DNA of 64,000 nt from contig NZ_FRCY01000013.1 of assembly GCF_900143075.1 (NCBI RefSeq), positions 1-64,000 of the forward strand, written 5' to 3'. The notes below the pieces were generated by a model. The model did no database searches, had not been told where the DNA came from, and was given only the letters and a program-made list of their open reading frames with translations. Position numbers and translations under genes: made by a program. The stretch is from Cyclobacterium lianum. Lineage in GTDB: Bacteria; Bacteroidota; Bacteroidia; Cytophagales; Cyclobacteriaceae. Positions 17,337-27,882 of the stretch are shown here, piece by piece; the first letter of the stretch is position 1, and each line of letters opens with the position of its first letter.

Positions 17337-20300
17337 TTACTTTTTGCGCTTGACTTCTTCCATTTTATAGCCCTCAAAAGTATCACCGACCTGGATGTCG
17401 TTGAACCCTTTGATAGAAACGCCACATTCATAACCATATTTGACTTCGTTCACGTCATCTTTGAAACGTTTAAGGGCGCTGATTTCACCTTCATGGATCA
17501 CGATACCATCTCTGATTACCCTGATTTTATTCTTTCGCTGGATGTACCCATCGGTCACATAGCAACCCGCGACGGTACCCACTTTCGAAATTTTAAATAC
17601 CTCTCTGACTTCGATATTTCCGGTAATGACTTCTTCGAATTCAGGTTCCAGCATGCCTTCGATGGCATCCTTGATCTGGTTGATGGCATCATAGATAATG
17701 GAATAATGCCGGATTTCAATTTCCTCTTGCTCAGCGAGCCGCTTGGCGTTGGCGGACGGCCTTACCTGAAATCCTAGTATAATGGCGTCTGAGGCAGAAG
17801 CCAGCAATACATCTGATTCAGAAATCTGGCCCACTCCCTGGTGAATGATGCTTACTTTCACTTCATCTTTTGAAAGTTTGAGAAGTGAATCAGACAGGGC
17901 CTCTACGGAACCATCCACATCCCCTTTGATGATGATGTTGAGTTCTTTAAAGCTACCTATAGCCAGTCTTCGACCAATCTCATCCAGCGTGATGTGTTTT
18001 TTGGTACGGAGACTTTGTTCTCTTTGTATTTGTTCTCTTGAATTGGCAATTTCTCTCGCTTCCCGCTCCGAGTCGTACACTTTGAACACATCTCCTGCCT
18101 GAGGTGCACCACTTAAGCCCAAGACCTGTACAGGAGTGGAGGGACCGGCAGCTTCTACCTTCTGACCCAGATGGTCAAACATGGCCTTTACCCGGCCATA
18201 ATGCTGCCCCGCAAGAATGGTGTCACCCACTCGCAGCGTGCCTGCCTGCACCATGATCGTGGTCACGTAGCCTCTTCCCTTGTCCAGGGAAGCTTCCACT
18301 ACAGTACCGACAGCATTTTTATTCGGGTTGGCTTTGAGTTCGAGGATTTCAGACTCCAATAGTACCTTTTCCAAAAGATCATCTATCCCCTGCCCACTTT
18401 TGGCTGAAATTTCCTGGGACTGGTATTTTCCTCCCCAATCTTCCACCAATAAGTTCATATTGGCCAATTCCTCCCGGATCTTGTCAGGGTTGGCATTCGG
18501 TTTATCTACCTTGTTGATGGCAAATATCATGGGCACACCTGCCACCTGTGCGTGGTTGATGGCCTCTTTGGTTTGTGGCATCACATTGTCATCAGCGGCA
18601 ATTACGATGATGGCGACATCAGTAATCTTGGCACCCCGGGCACGCATCGCGGTAAAGGCTTCGTGACCAGGTGTATCCAGGAAGGCAATTTTATGACCTG
18701 TGGAGGTTTCCACGTCATATGCGCCGATATGCTGGGTAATCCCTCCAGCCTCGCCGTGGGTCACCTTGGAGCGTCTGATATAATCCAGCAAAGAAGTCTT
18801 CCCGTGATCCACATGTCCCATGATGGTTACGATGGGAGCTCGTTCTACCATTTCCTCCGGATCTTCCTCTACCTTGATCTCGGCTTCCTCTTCGTCGGAT
18901 TTGGTAAACTCAACATCATAATTAAACTCATCGGCGATAATGGTGATGGCCTCTGCATCCAGTCGCTGGTTAATAGACACAAACATGCCCAGGCTCATAC
19001 AAACGGATATTACTTCGTTGACGGAAACGTCCATCAGTGATGCCAGGTCATTGGCAGAGATAAACTCTGTTACTTTGAGCAGTTTGCTTTCCTCAGGAGT
19101 ATCGCTGACTTCCTTCGATCTTTCAGAGCGCTTGTCTCTGCGGTTCTTGCCTTTTCCCCCCGCTTTACCGCCACCCTGCAGTCTGGCGAGGGTTTGTTTG
19201 ATTTGATCCTGAATCTCTTTCTGGGTAGGCTCTTCTTTCTGGAACCTTGCATTTCCCGGCCTTCCTCCCGGCCGGGCGGCGCCTTTGTTGCCGCCTTTTC
19301 TGGCACCCTGACCGGGACCTTTTCCTCCCGCTCCTGCGGCACCAGGGCGGGCGCCCTCAGCTCCTCTGGCAGACCTGTTGTCAATGCGTTTCCTGGGTCG
19401 TTTTTTCTTTTCTTTGTTGCGCTCATCCGATGAGGCCACCGGTTTGCTTTTCTTTTTGGATTTGTCCTTCGGGAGTTCTATTTTTCCGAGGACGGTAAGG
19501 CCTTTTAAAGAATCTGCTCTTGCAGAAATCACGCGATCCTCTGATTTCCCAGCTTCGGTTTCGGTAGCCTCTCCTGACCCTTCTCCTTCAGCAGCTTCTT
19601 TCGTGTCAGCAGGCTTTTCTGCGGCCGGTTTTTCAGTTTCAGCAGGCTTTTCTGCAGCCGTTTTTTCTTCTCCGTTGTCCGGGCTCTGCTGGGGCTCTGG
19701 CTTCTGTTCTTCCTTCGCCGGAGCTTCAGCCTTTTCTTTTTCTGCCGGCTTAGCGGGTTCCTCCCGGCTGCCGGATTCTTCTTTCGTTATTTCCTTCTCT
19801 GCATCCTTTTGAGGAGTATCCGCAAAAGGCTCCTTAGGGGCTACTTTATCGTCAGATTTCTTATCTTCGGCTTCTGCCTTGGTGCTTTTACCCTCCAGAT
19901 CGATTTTTCCTACTACTTTAATGCCTTGTAGCTTAGGGGCTTCCGTAGAAATTTTTCCGGTATCTTTATCAGATTGTTTTTTCTCTTCTTTAGCTGCTGC
20001 GGCAGGTTTTTCAGGTTCAGGCTTTTTGATTTCCTTCTCTGGCTCAGACTCAGATTCAGCGCGTATGGTAAAATTCTCATTGTGTCTTTTACCAATTGAC
20101 AGATGGGAGGCCTCTTCCTTCTCCTGAGCAGAAGACCTGAACTCTTTGGCAAGCATATTGAAATGCTCCAAACTGATCTTAGAGTTCGGGTTACTTTCTA
20201 CCTCAAAGCCCTTCTTCGCCATGGACTCAACAATGGTGGCTACACCCACATTGAGCTTTCTGGCTACCTGGCCTAATCGCATCATTTTTTCTTCTGACAT
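17337..20300 (-). CDS. infB: Translation initiation factor IF-2
   Basis: A 987-residue GTPase that brings fMet-tRNA to the 30S subunit. The N-terminal IF2_N domain at residues 3-55 is followed by a long, low-complexity region rich in Lys, Glu, Pro and Ala up to about residue 410. A second IF2_N-like segment precedes the G domain with G1 '[13 protein letters not shown]', G3 'DTPGHEAF' and G4 'NKVDKP'. Domains II-IV follow, with C-terminal '[15 protein letters not shown]'. Length is near the long end for the family because of the Bacteroidota-type N-terminal extension. It is the third gene of the rimP-nusA-infB operon and ends at a terminator. Confidence 0.98.
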   Translation of the reverse strand: MSEEKMMRLGQVARKLNVGVATIVESMAKKGFEVESNPNSKISLEHFNMLAKEFRSSAQEKEEASHLSIGKRHNENFTIRAESESEPEKEIKKPEPEKPAAAAKEEKKQSDKDTGKISTEAPKLQGIKVVGKIDLEGKSTKAEAEDKKSDDKVAPKEPFADTPQKDAEKEITKEESGSREEPAKPAEKEKAEAPAKEEQKPEPQQSPDNGEEKTAAEKPAETEKPAAEKPADTKEAAEGEGSGEATETEAGKSEDRVISARADSLKGLTVLGKIELPKDKSKKKSKPVASSDERNKEKKKRPRKRIDNRSARGAEGARPGAAGAGGKGPGQGARKGGNKGAARPGGRPGNARFQKEEPTQKEIQDQIKQTLARLQGGGKAGGKGKNRRDKRSERSKEVSDTPEESKLLKVTEFISANDLASLMDVSVNEVISVCMSLGMFVSINQRLDAEAITIIADEFNYDVEFTKSDEEEAEIKVEEDPEEMVERAPIVTIMGHVDHGKTSLLDYIRRSKVTHGEAGGITQHIGAYDVETSTGHKIAFLDTPGHEAFTAMRARGAKITDVAIIVIAADDNVMPQTKEAINHAQVAGVPMIFAINKVDKPNANPDKIREELANMNLLVEDWGGKYQSQEISAKSGQGIDDLLEKVLLESEILELKANPNKNAVGTVVEASLDKGRGYVTTIMVQAGTLRVGDTILAGQHYGRVKAMFDHLGQKVEAAGPSTPVQVLGLSGAPQAGDVFKVYDSEREAREIANSREQIQREQSLRTKKHITLDEIGRRLAIGSFKELNIIIKGDVDGSVEALSDSLLKLSKDEVKVSIIHQGVGQISESDVLLASASDAIILGFQVRPSANAKRLAEQEEIEIRHYSIIYDAINQIKDAIEGMLEPEFEEVITGNIEVREVFKISKVGTVAGCYVTDGYIQRKNKIRVIRDGIVIHEGEISALKRFKDDVNEVKYGYECGVSIKGFNDIQVGDTFEGYKMEEVKRKK

Positions 20301-20371
20301 ACTAATACCTATTCCTGTACTTTAATATAATGCAAATATAAAGGGGATAACGAATTATCTATCGTTATTTG

Positions 20372-21616
20372 CTATTCAAATTCCTGTTTTAATATTTTAA
20401 ATACATCATCAATCGTTTCTTCTTCCAATTCAGTTCTCCTCAAAAGGTCTTCCCTTGTAAGCGCCAGGACGCTTTTTGCAGTATCCAGGCCGGTTTTCTT
20501 GAGCTCCTCAATTACCCAACCTTCAATTTCATCAGAAAATTCGGACAAGTCTACATCTTCCTCGTCTTCATTACCTGATGTTTCCCGGAAAACATCAATC
20601 TCATAGCCGACCAGTCTACTGGCCAATCTGATATTGAAGCCTCCTTTACCGATGGCAAGAGACACCTGATCCGGTTTTAGATAAACCGAAATCCTTTTTT
20701 CCTCTTCATTTACCTGAAGGGAAGAAACCTTTGCCGGACTCAATGCCCTGGAAACATACAAGTCCAGGTTGTCCGTATAATTGATGACATCAATATTTTC
20801 GTTCTGCAGTTCGCGGACTACAGCGTGAATCCTGCTCCCCTTCATACCTACGCAAGCTCCTACCGGATCGATGCGATCGTCGTACGATTCTACGGCAACT
20901 TTGGCACGCTCTCCCGGCTCCCGCACGATTTTCTTTATGGTGATCAGGCCGTCATATACTTCAGGAACTTCGTTTTCAAACAGCCTTTCCAGAAAAATAG
21001 GAGAGGTCCTGGACAAAACGATCCTGGGATTGCCATTGATCATTTCCACTTTGTGAACGATGGCCCTTACCTGGTCACCCTTCCGGAACCGATCCTTTGG
21101 GATCTGCTCTGATTTGGGCATGATCAGCTCATTGCCTTCACCATCCATCAAAAGCACTTCCCTGCCAAGGATCTGGTATACTTCGGCATTGATGATCTCA
21201 CCTACCAATTCTTCATATTGCTGAAACAGCAAATCTTTTTCAAGGTCTTTGATCCGTTGTATCAGGGTTTGCCTGGCCATCATCACCGCCCTTCTTCCGA
21301 AATCTTCCAATTCGATCTTTTCATAGGTTTCTTCTCCTATTTCGAAATCAGGCTCAATTTTTCTCGCCTCTGACAAACTTATTTTGTCATAATCCCAGAT
21401 GTCCTCAGAGTTGTCATCCACAATTTCCCTGATCCTTACAATCTCCAGATCCCCCTTATCAGCATTGATGATGACATCAAAGTTTTCATCTGTTTCGTAC
21501 TTTTTCCGAATCATTGCCCTAAATACATCTTCAAGAATGCGGATCATCGTCGGTCGGTCCACATTTTTTGATCTTGCAAACTCTGCAAATGATTCAATCA
21601 GAACTTTAGCATCCAT
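20372..21616 (-). CDS. nusA: Transcription termination/antitermination factor NusA
   Basis: A 414-residue RNA polymerase-binding factor for pausing, termination and rRNA antitermination. An N-terminal polymerase-binding domain at about 1-125 is followed by S1 (about 130-205) and two KH domains. Visible signatures are 'DPVGACVGMKGSRIHAVVRE' (KH1) and 'AIGKGGFNIRLASRLVGYEI' (KH2). A short acidic tail follows with one helix-hairpin-helix-like segment, 'LDTAKSVLALTREDLLRRTE'. The E. coli AR repeats are absent, as usual in this phylum. It lies between rimP (5-bp gap) and infB (71-bp gap). Confidence 0.98.
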   Translation of the reverse strand: MDAKVLIESFAEFARSKNVDRPTMIRILEDVFRAMIRKKYETDENFDVIINADKGDLEIVRIREIVDDNSEDIWDYDKISLSEARKIEPDFEIGEETYEKIELEDFGRRAVMMARQTLIQRIKDLEKDLLFQQYEELVGEIINAEVYQILGREVLLMDGEGNELIMPKSEQIPKDRFRKGDQVRAIVHKVEMINGNPRIVLSRTSPIFLERLFENEVPEVYDGLITIKKIVREPGERAKVAVESYDDRIDPVGACVGMKGSRIHAVVRELQNENIDVINYTDNLDLYVSRALSPAKVSSLQVNEEEKRISVYLKPDQVSLAIGKGGFNIRLASRLVGYEIDVFRETSGNEDEEDVDLSEFSDEIEGWVIEELKKTGLDTAKSVLALTREDLLRRTELEEETIDDVFKILKQEFE

Positions 21617-21621
21617 TGTTT

Positions 21622-22092
21622 TTATTTGAAAGAGACTAATACTATAGATTTCCTAATTTGGTCAAAAGGCAAATTCAGACTTTCCTCAACGGCCTTTTTT
21701 CCTTTTTCTTTTTTCTTCGTCAAAAGCGAAATTCCCCTTTGATCTACTGCTGTCAATTTGCCCTCTATCGTCTGATCGTTGGCAAGCACTACCATGAGGC
21801 TTCTACCAATATTTTTCTGGTATTGTCGTCGGAAGCTCAGTGGAAAATCTACCCCCGGTGAAGAGACCTCCATGACGTATGCGGTATCCATGAGTTCCTT
21901 GGCCTCAATTTCTTCTCCCACTGCCCTGCTTACCAGGGCACAAGTGTCAATATTGATGCCATGGTCAGCATCAATCAGGATTTTCAGCGATTTTTTAGGG
22001 CCTTTCTCAACGATCTGAATATCCACCACAAAGTGGCTGCTATCCGGGAGGTGCTTATCCACTATTTCCGCTATCGTTTGCCTCATATTCAT
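21622..22092 (-). CDS. rimP: Ribosome maturation factor RimP
   Basis: It assists 30S subunit assembly. I choose ATG 22092, which gives 156 residues beginning 'MNMRQTIAEIVDKHLPDS'. The frame is open to ATG 22128, but the extra 12 residues are not family-like. The N-terminal alpha/beta domain contains 'LKILIDADHGINIDTCALVS', and the conserved 'YVMEVSSPGVDFPL' matches the RimP EVSSPGxxRPL block with Phe for Arg. The C-terminal SH3-like domain has 'GKLTAVDQRGISLLTKK'. First gene of the operon with nusA and infB. A long hairpin lies just upstream in the probable leader. Confidence 0.95.
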   Translation of the reverse strand: MNMRQTIAEIVDKHLPDSSHFVVDIQIVEKGPKKSLKILIDADHGINIDTCALVSRAVGEEIEAKELMDTAYVMEVSSPGVDFPLSFRRQYQKNIGRSLMVVLANDQTIEGKLTAVDQRGISLLTKKKEKGKKAVEESLNLPFDQIRKSIVLVSFK

Positions 22093-22138
22093 ATCTTTTT
22101 GCTTACTTGCTCCAGACTTTGCTCCCAAAATGATTCAT

Positions 22139-22176
22139 AATGAAAGAGGGGACTGCATGTCCCCTCTTGTTTCATT
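22139..22176. promoter_or_regulatory. Long hairpin between rimP and cysS
   Basis: GAGGGGAC (46-53 of the 22100s) pairs with GTCCCCTC (22159-22166) around TGCAT, and the flanks AATGAAA (22139-22145) and TTTCATT (22170-22176) extend the stem past a small bulge. The surrounding genes are divergent, so a terminator is not expected. It could sit in the rimP operon leader as an attenuator or RNA-stability element. No tract of Ts follows on the rimP side. Confidence 0.55.
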
Positions 22177-22248
22177 AACTAATTCAAGCACAAATGTAAT
22201 AAAATTATTTTCCTAAAAAAAGTATTGAAAGTTTGATAAATTTGCCCC

Positions 22249-23742
22249 ATGCAATCAAAAAAGTTGAAAATATACAATACACTATCCAGAAAGAAAGAAT
22301 TTTTTCAGCCCCTCAGTCCGCCCCATGTGGGCATGTATGTATGCGGACCGACCGTATATGGCGATGCCCATCTTGGGCATGCAAGGGCGGCCATTACCTT
22401 TGATGTAGTATATCGATACCTTTCGTTTTTGGGATACAAGGTCAGGTATGTTCGTAATATTACCGATGTAGGACACCTGGAAGCAGATGCCGATGATGGA
22501 GAGGATAAAATCGCCAAGAAAGCCAAGCTGGAGCAACTGGAACCCATGGAAGTGGCCCAGCAATATGCTACCTCCTACCACCGGGATATGGATTTGCTCA
22601 ATACGGTGAGGCCGGGTATAGAGCCCAGGGCCACCGGGCATATACCCGAGCAGATTAGCCTGGTAGAGAAAATTCTTGAAGAAGGCCTGGCATACGAAGT
22701 AAACGGCAGCGTTTACTTTGACGTATTGAAATACAATGAAACCAAAAAGTACGGGCGCCTTTCTGGTAGGGTGGTAGAGGAATTGATGAGCGGCAGCCGG
22801 GAACTGGACGGTCAGTCCGAGAAGAGAAATCCGCTGGATTTCGCGCTTTGGAAAAAAGCCTCTCCCGAACACCTGATGCAATGGGACTCCCCCTGGAGCA
22901 GAGGTTTTCCTGGTTGGCACCTGGAGTGCACTGCCATGAGTTCTAAATATTTGGGAAACCAATTTGACATACATGGGGGAGGAATGGACCTCATGTTTCC
23001 TCACCACGAGTGCGAGATCGCCCAGGGCAATGCCTGCCATCATGCCGATCCGGCCAGATACTGGATGCACAACAACATGATAACCATTAATGGGCAGAAG
23101 ATGGGCAAGTCTCTCGGCAACTTCATCACCTTGCAGCAGTTGTTTTCCGGAGATCATGACAAACTGCAGCAGGCATACAGCCCCATGACGGTGCGTTATT
23201 TTATCCTTACCGCACATTACCGGTCTACCTTGGATTTCTCCAACGAAGCATTGCAGGCGGCCCAAAAAGGATATATAAAACTGATCAACGGACTCCGGAT
23301 TGCAAAACTGCTACGCTATCAGGAAGACCCGCAGGTGCTCCCCGAGGAGAAGCTGGTGCAGCAGATAGAAAAGAGCATTGCAGAGGCCTACGCTTCGATG
23401 GATGATGATTTTAATACTGCCCAGGCAATCGGACATCTTTTTAATTTGCTGAAAAAAATCAACAGCCTGAACACGGGGCAGTTGCATCCGGCACAACTTG
23501 GTCCGGCCGTATTTGAAAAGCTGAAAGCGACTTTCAACTCCTTCATCTCGGATATACTTGGACTCGTAGAAGAAAAAGGCGACCATCAGGAAGCACTGCT
23601 CAAGGTGATTCTGGAGTTTTACGAAAAAGCCAAAACCGCCCGGGAATACCATAAGGTCGATGAAATCCGTAAAGCACTGAAAGCTGCCGGTTTGATTATA
23701 AAGGACATGAAAGACAAAGTGGATTGGGCATATGAAGAGTAA
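22249..23742 (+). CDS. cysS: Cysteinyl-tRNA synthetase
   Basis: A 497-residue class I aminoacyl-tRNA synthetase that charges tRNA-Cys. The zinc-binding start '[20 protein letters not shown]' includes the HIGH-type motif HLGH. '[14 protein letters not shown]' and '[19 protein letters not shown]' supply the other zinc ligands and the active-site core. The KMSKS loop reads '[12 protein letters not shown]'. The C-terminal DALR-type helical domain follows. The stop overlaps the next gene by 11 bases, so the downstream lipoprotein gene is probably co-transcribed. Confidence 0.98.
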   Translation: MQSKKLKIYNTLSRKKEFFQPLSPPHVGMYVCGPTVYGDAHLGHARAAITFDVVYRYLSFLGYKVRYVRNITDVGHLEADADDGEDKIAKKAKLEQLEPMEVAQQYATSYHRDMDLLNTVRPGIEPRATGHIPEQISLVEKILEEGLAYEVNGSVYFDVLKYNETKKYGRLSGRVVEELMSGSRELDGQSEKRNPLDFALWKKASPEHLMQWDSPWSRGFPGWHLECTAMSSKYLGNQFDIHGGGMDLMFPHHECEIAQGNACHHADPARYWMHNNMITINGQKMGKSLGNFITLQQLFSGDHDKLQQAYSPMTVRYFILTAHYRSTLDFSNEALQAAQKGYIKLINGLRIAKLLRYQEDPQVLPEEKLVQQIEKSIAEAYASMDDDFNTAQAIGHLFNLLKKINSLNTGQLHPAQLGPAVFEKLKATFNSFISDILGLVEEKGDHQEALLKVILEFYEKAKTAREYHKVDEIRKALKAAGLIIKDMKDKVDWAYEE

Positions 23743-24715
23743 AATAGGCATTCTAATTCTGACACTCCTTTATTGTTCTTGCGGGGAGCAATCTGTGCAG
23801 GAGGAAAGGGCAACAGCAGTAACCCCTACCAAGCCTGTACCCAGTTTCAGTGCAGACTCGGCTTATGCCTTCATACAGCAGCAAGTAGATTTCGGACCCA
23901 GAGTGCCCAATACCGCTGCCCATAAGGAAACCGGTGACTGGTTGGTGGAGAAGTTAGTAAGCTACGGGTTTTCAGTGACAGAACAGGAATTTACCGCCAG
24001 GGCTTATGATGGAAAGATCCTGGATCTGAGAAACATCTTCGGTAGCTACCGGCCTAAGGCCACCAAGCGGATTCTGCTGGCAGCCCATTGGGATACCAGA
24101 CGAATAGCCGACAAGGATACCGAACGCATAGATGAACCGATAGACGGGGCCAATGACGGTGGCAGCGGAGTTGGGGTGTTGCTGGAGATTGCGAGGGTTT
24201 TGCACACCGACACGCTGCAGCCGGAGGTAGGCATTGATATCATATTCTTTGATGGTGAAGACGACGGTGAGCCCGAGCATCGCAATTTCAGGGATGGGAG
24301 TCAGGTCTGGTGGTGTCTGGGTTCGCAGCATTGGTCAAAAAACCCCCATGCCAAGGGATATACCGCTTATTATGGCATTTTGCTGGATATGGTAGGAGGT
24401 AGAAACGCCCGCTTTTATAAGGAAGGTTACTCCATTCAATATGCCAAAAACCTGGTAGACCGGGTATGGAACAATGCCCACGATCTGGGATATGGGGAAT
24501 TTTTTCCCATGCGGCGTACCGAGGCCATCACAGATGATCACCTGTTTGTCAATCAGGATGCCAATATTCCCATGATCAATATCATCGAATTCAGTCCCGA
24601 TTACGGATTTGGTCACTACCACCATACCCACGAGGACAACATGGAGCTTATTGACAGGAAAAGTCTGGAGGTAGTGGGAGAAACAGTCTTATTCACCATA
24701 TTTCAGGAAAACTGA
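23732..24715 (+). CDS. M28-type glutaminyl-peptide cyclotransferase-like lipoprotein
   Basis: A 327-residue lipoprotein (signal peptide with lipobox 'LLYCSC') with a single-zinc M28 fold like glutaminyl cyclases. These convert N-terminal glutamine to pyroglutamate on exported proteins. Expected features are all present: '[12 protein letters not shown]', the zinc Asp in '[13 protein letters not shown]', the Glu pair region '[12 protein letters not shown]', '[11 protein letters not shown]', '[12 protein letters not shown]', '[17 protein letters not shown]' and the histidine ligand in '[13 protein letters not shown]'. An aminopeptidase role is a less likely alternative. It overlaps cysS by 11 bases and is followed 22 bases later by galK. 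Confidence 0.87.
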   Translation: MKSKIGILILTLLYCSCGEQSVQEERATAVTPTKPVPSFSADSAYAFIQQQVDFGPRVPNTAAHKETGDWLVEKLVSYGFSVTEQEFTARAYDGKILDLRNIFGSYRPKATKRILLAAHWDTRRIADKDTERIDEPIDGANDGGSGVGVLLEIARVLHTDTLQPEVGIDIIFFDGEDDGEPEHRNFRDGSQVWWCLGSQHWSKNPHAKGYTAYYGILLDMVGGRNARFYKEGYSIQYAKNLVDRVWNNAHDLGYGEFFPMRRTEAITDDHLFVNQDANIPMINIIEFSPDYGFGHYHHTHEDNMELIDRKSLEVVGETVLFTIFQEN

Positions 24716-24737
24716 TTCAAATCCAATAGCCATAGTT

Positions 24738-25892
24738 ATGTCTGTCGCTTCCAGAATAAAAGCAGTATTTCAGGAAAAATTCCATTCGGAACCTCTTTTG
24801 GTGCGTTCTCCGGGCCGGATCAACCTGATCGGAGAGCACACCGATTACAACAATGGTTTTGTGCTCCCCGCAGCCATAGACAAGGCCATCTATTTGGGTT
24901 TTGCCAAAAATGGACGGCAGGAATGCCGGGTTTTTTCAGTCGATTTTGAACAGGAAGTGACCTTTTCGCTGGAGGCCATGCAGCCCCGGAAAGGATGGAT
25001 CAACTTTGTGATGGGAGTGGCTGCTCAACTGGTGAAGGCGGGCCACAGGCTGGAAGGATTTGATTGCGTCTTCGGTGGGGACATTCCCATAGGGGCGGGA
25101 CTGTCCTCTTCTGCAGCGCTGGAGAATGGCGTCGGATTCGGACTCAATGAGTTGTTTGGGTTGGCGCTTTCTCCTCTTGAGATGCTGCAGTTTTCACAGC
25201 AAGCCGAACACGAGTTTGCCGGCGTTCAATGTGGTATCATGGACATGTTTGCTTCCATGATGGGAAAAAAAGACCATGCCATACGCCTGGATTGCAGGTC
25301 TCTGGCCCATGACTTTTTCCCTGTGGAGCTTGGTGACTATCAGTTTTTGCTTTGCAATTCCATGGTGTCCCATTCCCTGGCAGAATCGGCCTATAACGAA
25401 AGAAGAAAAGAATGCCAGCAGGGAGTGGATCGGGTGAAAGCCCGGTTTGAAGCCGTGAACAGTCTGCGGGACATCAGTAAAAGCATGCTGGATACCGTTA
25501 AGCATGAATTGAGTGGAAAAATTTTTCAGCGCTGTGCCTTTGTCATAGAGGAAAACGAACGGGTACAGCAGACTTGCGAAGCACTGTCCCGGAATGATCT
25601 GGATGAGTTTGGTACCAACCTTTACAAATCCCATGATGGTCTGTCCCGCGATTATGAAGTCAGCTGCCCGGAAATGGACTTTTTAGTAGATTTTACCAGA
25701 GAGCTACCCCATGTGTTGGGAGCGAGGATGATGGGAGGGGGGTTTGGCGGCTGCACCATCAATCTGATCAAAAAAGGGGAGAAAGAAAATTTCAAACGCC
25801 AGATAGGAGCTGCTTACCAGGCCCGTTATGGAAAATTGCCGGAGACTTACGAAATAAAGATAGTTGACGGCACCAGCCTGTACGAGTCTTAA
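24738..25892 (+). CDS. galK: Galactokinase
   Basis: A 384-residue GHMP kinase that phosphorylates alpha-D-galactose at C1 for the Leloir pathway. The galactokinase signature 'PGRINLIGEHTDYNNGF' is near the N-terminus, the GHMP ATP-binding loop is 'PIGAGLSSSAALENG', the catalytic Asp lies in 'GIMDMFASMMG', and motif 3 is 'GARMMGGGFGGCTINL'. Length is standard. It lies in a run of + strand genes with a glutaminyl-cyclase-like gene before and an esterase after. No other Leloir genes are in the window. Confidence 0.97.
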   Translation: MSVASRIKAVFQEKFHSEPLLVRSPGRINLIGEHTDYNNGFVLPAAIDKAIYLGFAKNGRQECRVFSVDFEQEVTFSLEAMQPRKGWINFVMGVAAQLVKAGHRLEGFDCVFGGDIPIGAGLSSSAALENGVGFGLNELFGLALSPLEMLQFSQQAEHEFAGVQCGIMDMFASMMGKKDHAIRLDCRSLAHDFFPVELGDYQFLLCNSMVSHSLAESAYNERRKECQQGVDRVKARFEAVNSLRDISKSMLDTVKHELSGKIFQRCAFVIEENERVQQTCEALSRNDLDEFGTNLYKSHDGLSRDYEVSCPEMDFLVDFTRELPHVLGARMMGGGFGGCTINLIKKGEKENFKRQIGAAYQARYGKLPETYEIKIVDGTSLYES

Positions 25893-25971
25893 TCCACCAA
25901 ACATTTTTATTATCGGGTATAAAATCCGTATATTTTCGGGTGTTTTTTAACAATAACCAAATCTGATAATA

Positions 25972-27423
25972 ATGAGAAAAATTTGTTTGCTGGCCGCTTT
26001 GTACCTGTTGTTTTTTCAGGTAGAAGCGGCACTTAAGATGCCCAGGGTATTTGCAGATCACATGGTATTGCAGCGAGGTCAGGAAATACCCGTTTGGGGT
26101 GAGGCTGATCCACGGCAATGGGTGAATGTGAACTTTCAGGGTAAAAAATACCGGGTCAGAGCAGACCGCGAGGGAAAGTGGATGCTAAAAATGGATGCCT
26201 ATCCGCAGGGCGGTCCCTATACCCTAAGTGTGGATACCAAAGATGATTCGAAGGTTTTTGAAAATGTAATGATGGGCGATGTATGGCTATTGGGAGGCCA
26301 GTCCAATATGGAATGGGCGCTGAAAAACACCAACAATGGTGAAGATAGCATCAAGGCCGCTGACCACCCAAACATCCGCTTGTTTGAAGTGGGCAGAAAC
26401 CTGAGTCTGGAACCCATTGATGATGTTCCGGAAGCCAGATGGTCAGTTTGTTCTCCGGAGACTGTAGAGAATTTTTCTGCTGTGGGCTATTATTTTGCCA
26501 GAAGGATACAAACGGATTTGGACGTTCCTATTGGACTGCTGGATATCAACTGGGGAGGTACCGTTTCAGAGGCCTGGACCAGTGCGGAGGCCCTGATGTC
26601 TCATGAAGATTTTCGGGAACGTGTCGCTACCAACAAAACTGAGGGACCTCGTGATTTTTCGGATCCGGAAAACAGAAAGCCAAACCTCTGGCCATCCAGC
26701 TTATATTATGGCATGCTGGAGCCGGTAATTCCATTTGCGATCAAAGGGGCCCTCTGGTACCAGGGCGAGTCCAATGCAGGACGTTCCTATCAATACCGGG
26801 AAATTTTTCCTTTGATGATCAGGGATTGGCGCGAACAATGGGACCAGGGAGATTTCCCTTTCCTCTGGGTGCAATTGGCCAATTTCAGAGCGGCAAAGGA
26901 GGAGCCTGGTGACAGCGACTGGGCAGAGCTGCGGGAGGCTCAGAGCATGACGCTCTCCCTGCCCAATACCGGTCAGGCGGTAATCATCGATAAGGGAGAA
27001 GCGGACGATATCCACCCAAGGGACAAATGGACGGTAGGAGAACGGCTCGCCCGGGCGGCCAAAAAAATTGCTTATGACATGGATGTGGTGTACAGCGGGC
27101 CCACCTTCAGGAGTATGGAAATCCAGGACGACCAAATTAGGATCAGCTTTGACCATGTGGGCTCCGGCCTCGTGGTCAAGGACAAATATGGCTATGTAAA
27201 AGGTTTTGCTGTAGCAGGTGCAGATAAAAAATTTCAATGGGTGAAAGGCTATCGGGACGGAAACCAGATCGTGCTGGAAACGGGAGATATTGCCGATCCT
27301 GTTGCCGTCAGGTATGCCTGGGCAGACAACCCTGATGATGTAAATCTTTACAACAAAGAGGGTTTACCTGCCAATCCATTTCGCACAGATGAGTGGCAGG
27401 GGATAACTTACGGTAAAAAATAA
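25972..27423 (+). CDS. Sialate O-acetylesterase-family secreted esterase
   Basis: A 483-residue protein with a cleavable signal peptide (first ~20 residues). It has the SASA/SGNH esterase core: Ser block 'LLGGQSNMEWALKNT', the 'GALWYQGESNAGRSYQYRE' block, and the catalytic Asp-His 'GEADDIHPRDKWTVGERLA'. The N-terminal 'LKMPRVFADHMVLQRGQEIP' and an Ig-like insert are typical of Bacteroidota members. Such enzymes remove acetyl groups from sialic acids or plant polysaccharides such as xylan. Substrate uncertain. It is followed by a strong terminator. Confidence 0.93.
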   Translation: MRKICLLAALYLLFFQVEAALKMPRVFADHMVLQRGQEIPVWGEADPRQWVNVNFQGKKYRVRADREGKWMLKMDAYPQGGPYTLSVDTKDDSKVFENVMMGDVWLLGGQSNMEWALKNTNNGEDSIKAADHPNIRLFEVGRNLSLEPIDDVPEARWSVCSPETVENFSAVGYYFARRIQTDLDVPIGLLDINWGGTVSEAWTSAEALMSHEDFRERVATNKTEGPRDFSDPENRKPNLWPSSLYYGMLEPVIPFAIKGALWYQGESNAGRSYQYREIFPLMIRDWREQWDQGDFPFLWVQLANFRAAKEEPGDSDWAELREAQSMTLSLPNTGQAVIIDKGEADDIHPRDKWTVGERLARAAKKIAYDMDVVYSGPTFRSMEIQDDQIRISFDHVGSGLVVKDKYGYVKGFAVAGADKKFQWVKGYRDGNQIVLETGDIADPVAVRYAWADNPDDVNLYNKEGLPANPFRTDEWQGITYGKK

Positions 27424-27440
27424 AAATGGATTGACAAGAA

Positions 27441-27490
27441 AAACACCCCCGGGGAAAGGTCCTGAATTGACCTGGCCGGGAGTGTTTTTT
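27441..27490 (+). terminator. Terminator after the sialate esterase gene
   Basis: AAACACCCCCGG (27441-27452) pairs with CCGGGAGTGTTT (27476-27487), with an inner AGGTC/GACCT stem, and ends in a T-run. It closes the cysS-to-esterase gene run. Confidence 0.85.
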
Positions 27491-27882
27491 GCCATGGTTT
27501 ATCGTTCCGGTTGCACCGGTTATGACCCCCTTGACGAAAATTGCATGCCCCATTCTGTTGGAAGCTACCGGAGATTACCTATATTATTTCCATCGAAAAT
27601 ACAATGAAACTCTTCATAGAAGGTGTACAAAATTAGTGGGATCGACGGTGCTAACCTTCTGCTTTTACCGATAGGTGTAGGTTTTTTGACATGGAGGAAA
27701 GGACACGAGAATTTCTGACAAGAATCCCAAATGAAAGACCGCTTCGGAGCCGGTTACCAAAACGCCGGAAGAAGAAGGGCTGATTTTTCGGATTTTAGTC
27801 AGTCCACAGCAAATTCAGATGCTACTGGAGCGTGAATATCCAAACATGGACCTTTTGGTCCGACGGGAATTGACGAATAAAT
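27491..27882. other. Gene-free stretch with a possible ORF remnant
   Basis: No convincing gene is seen here. On the + strand a stop-free stretch of about 55 codons ends at 27902 and reads protein-like ('LIFRILVSPQQIQMLL', 'MDLLVRRELTNKF'). It has no good start and a stop just upstream, so it may be the tail of a decayed gene. It overlaps the end of egtD on the other strand by about 20 bases. Confidence 0.4.

Noticed and set aside
22282-23265. Long minus-strand frame of 327 codons
   Set aside because: Antisense to cysS, which has complete class I synthetase motifs.
27489-27674. + strand frame of 61 codons
   Set aside because: Starts inside a terminator; no family features.
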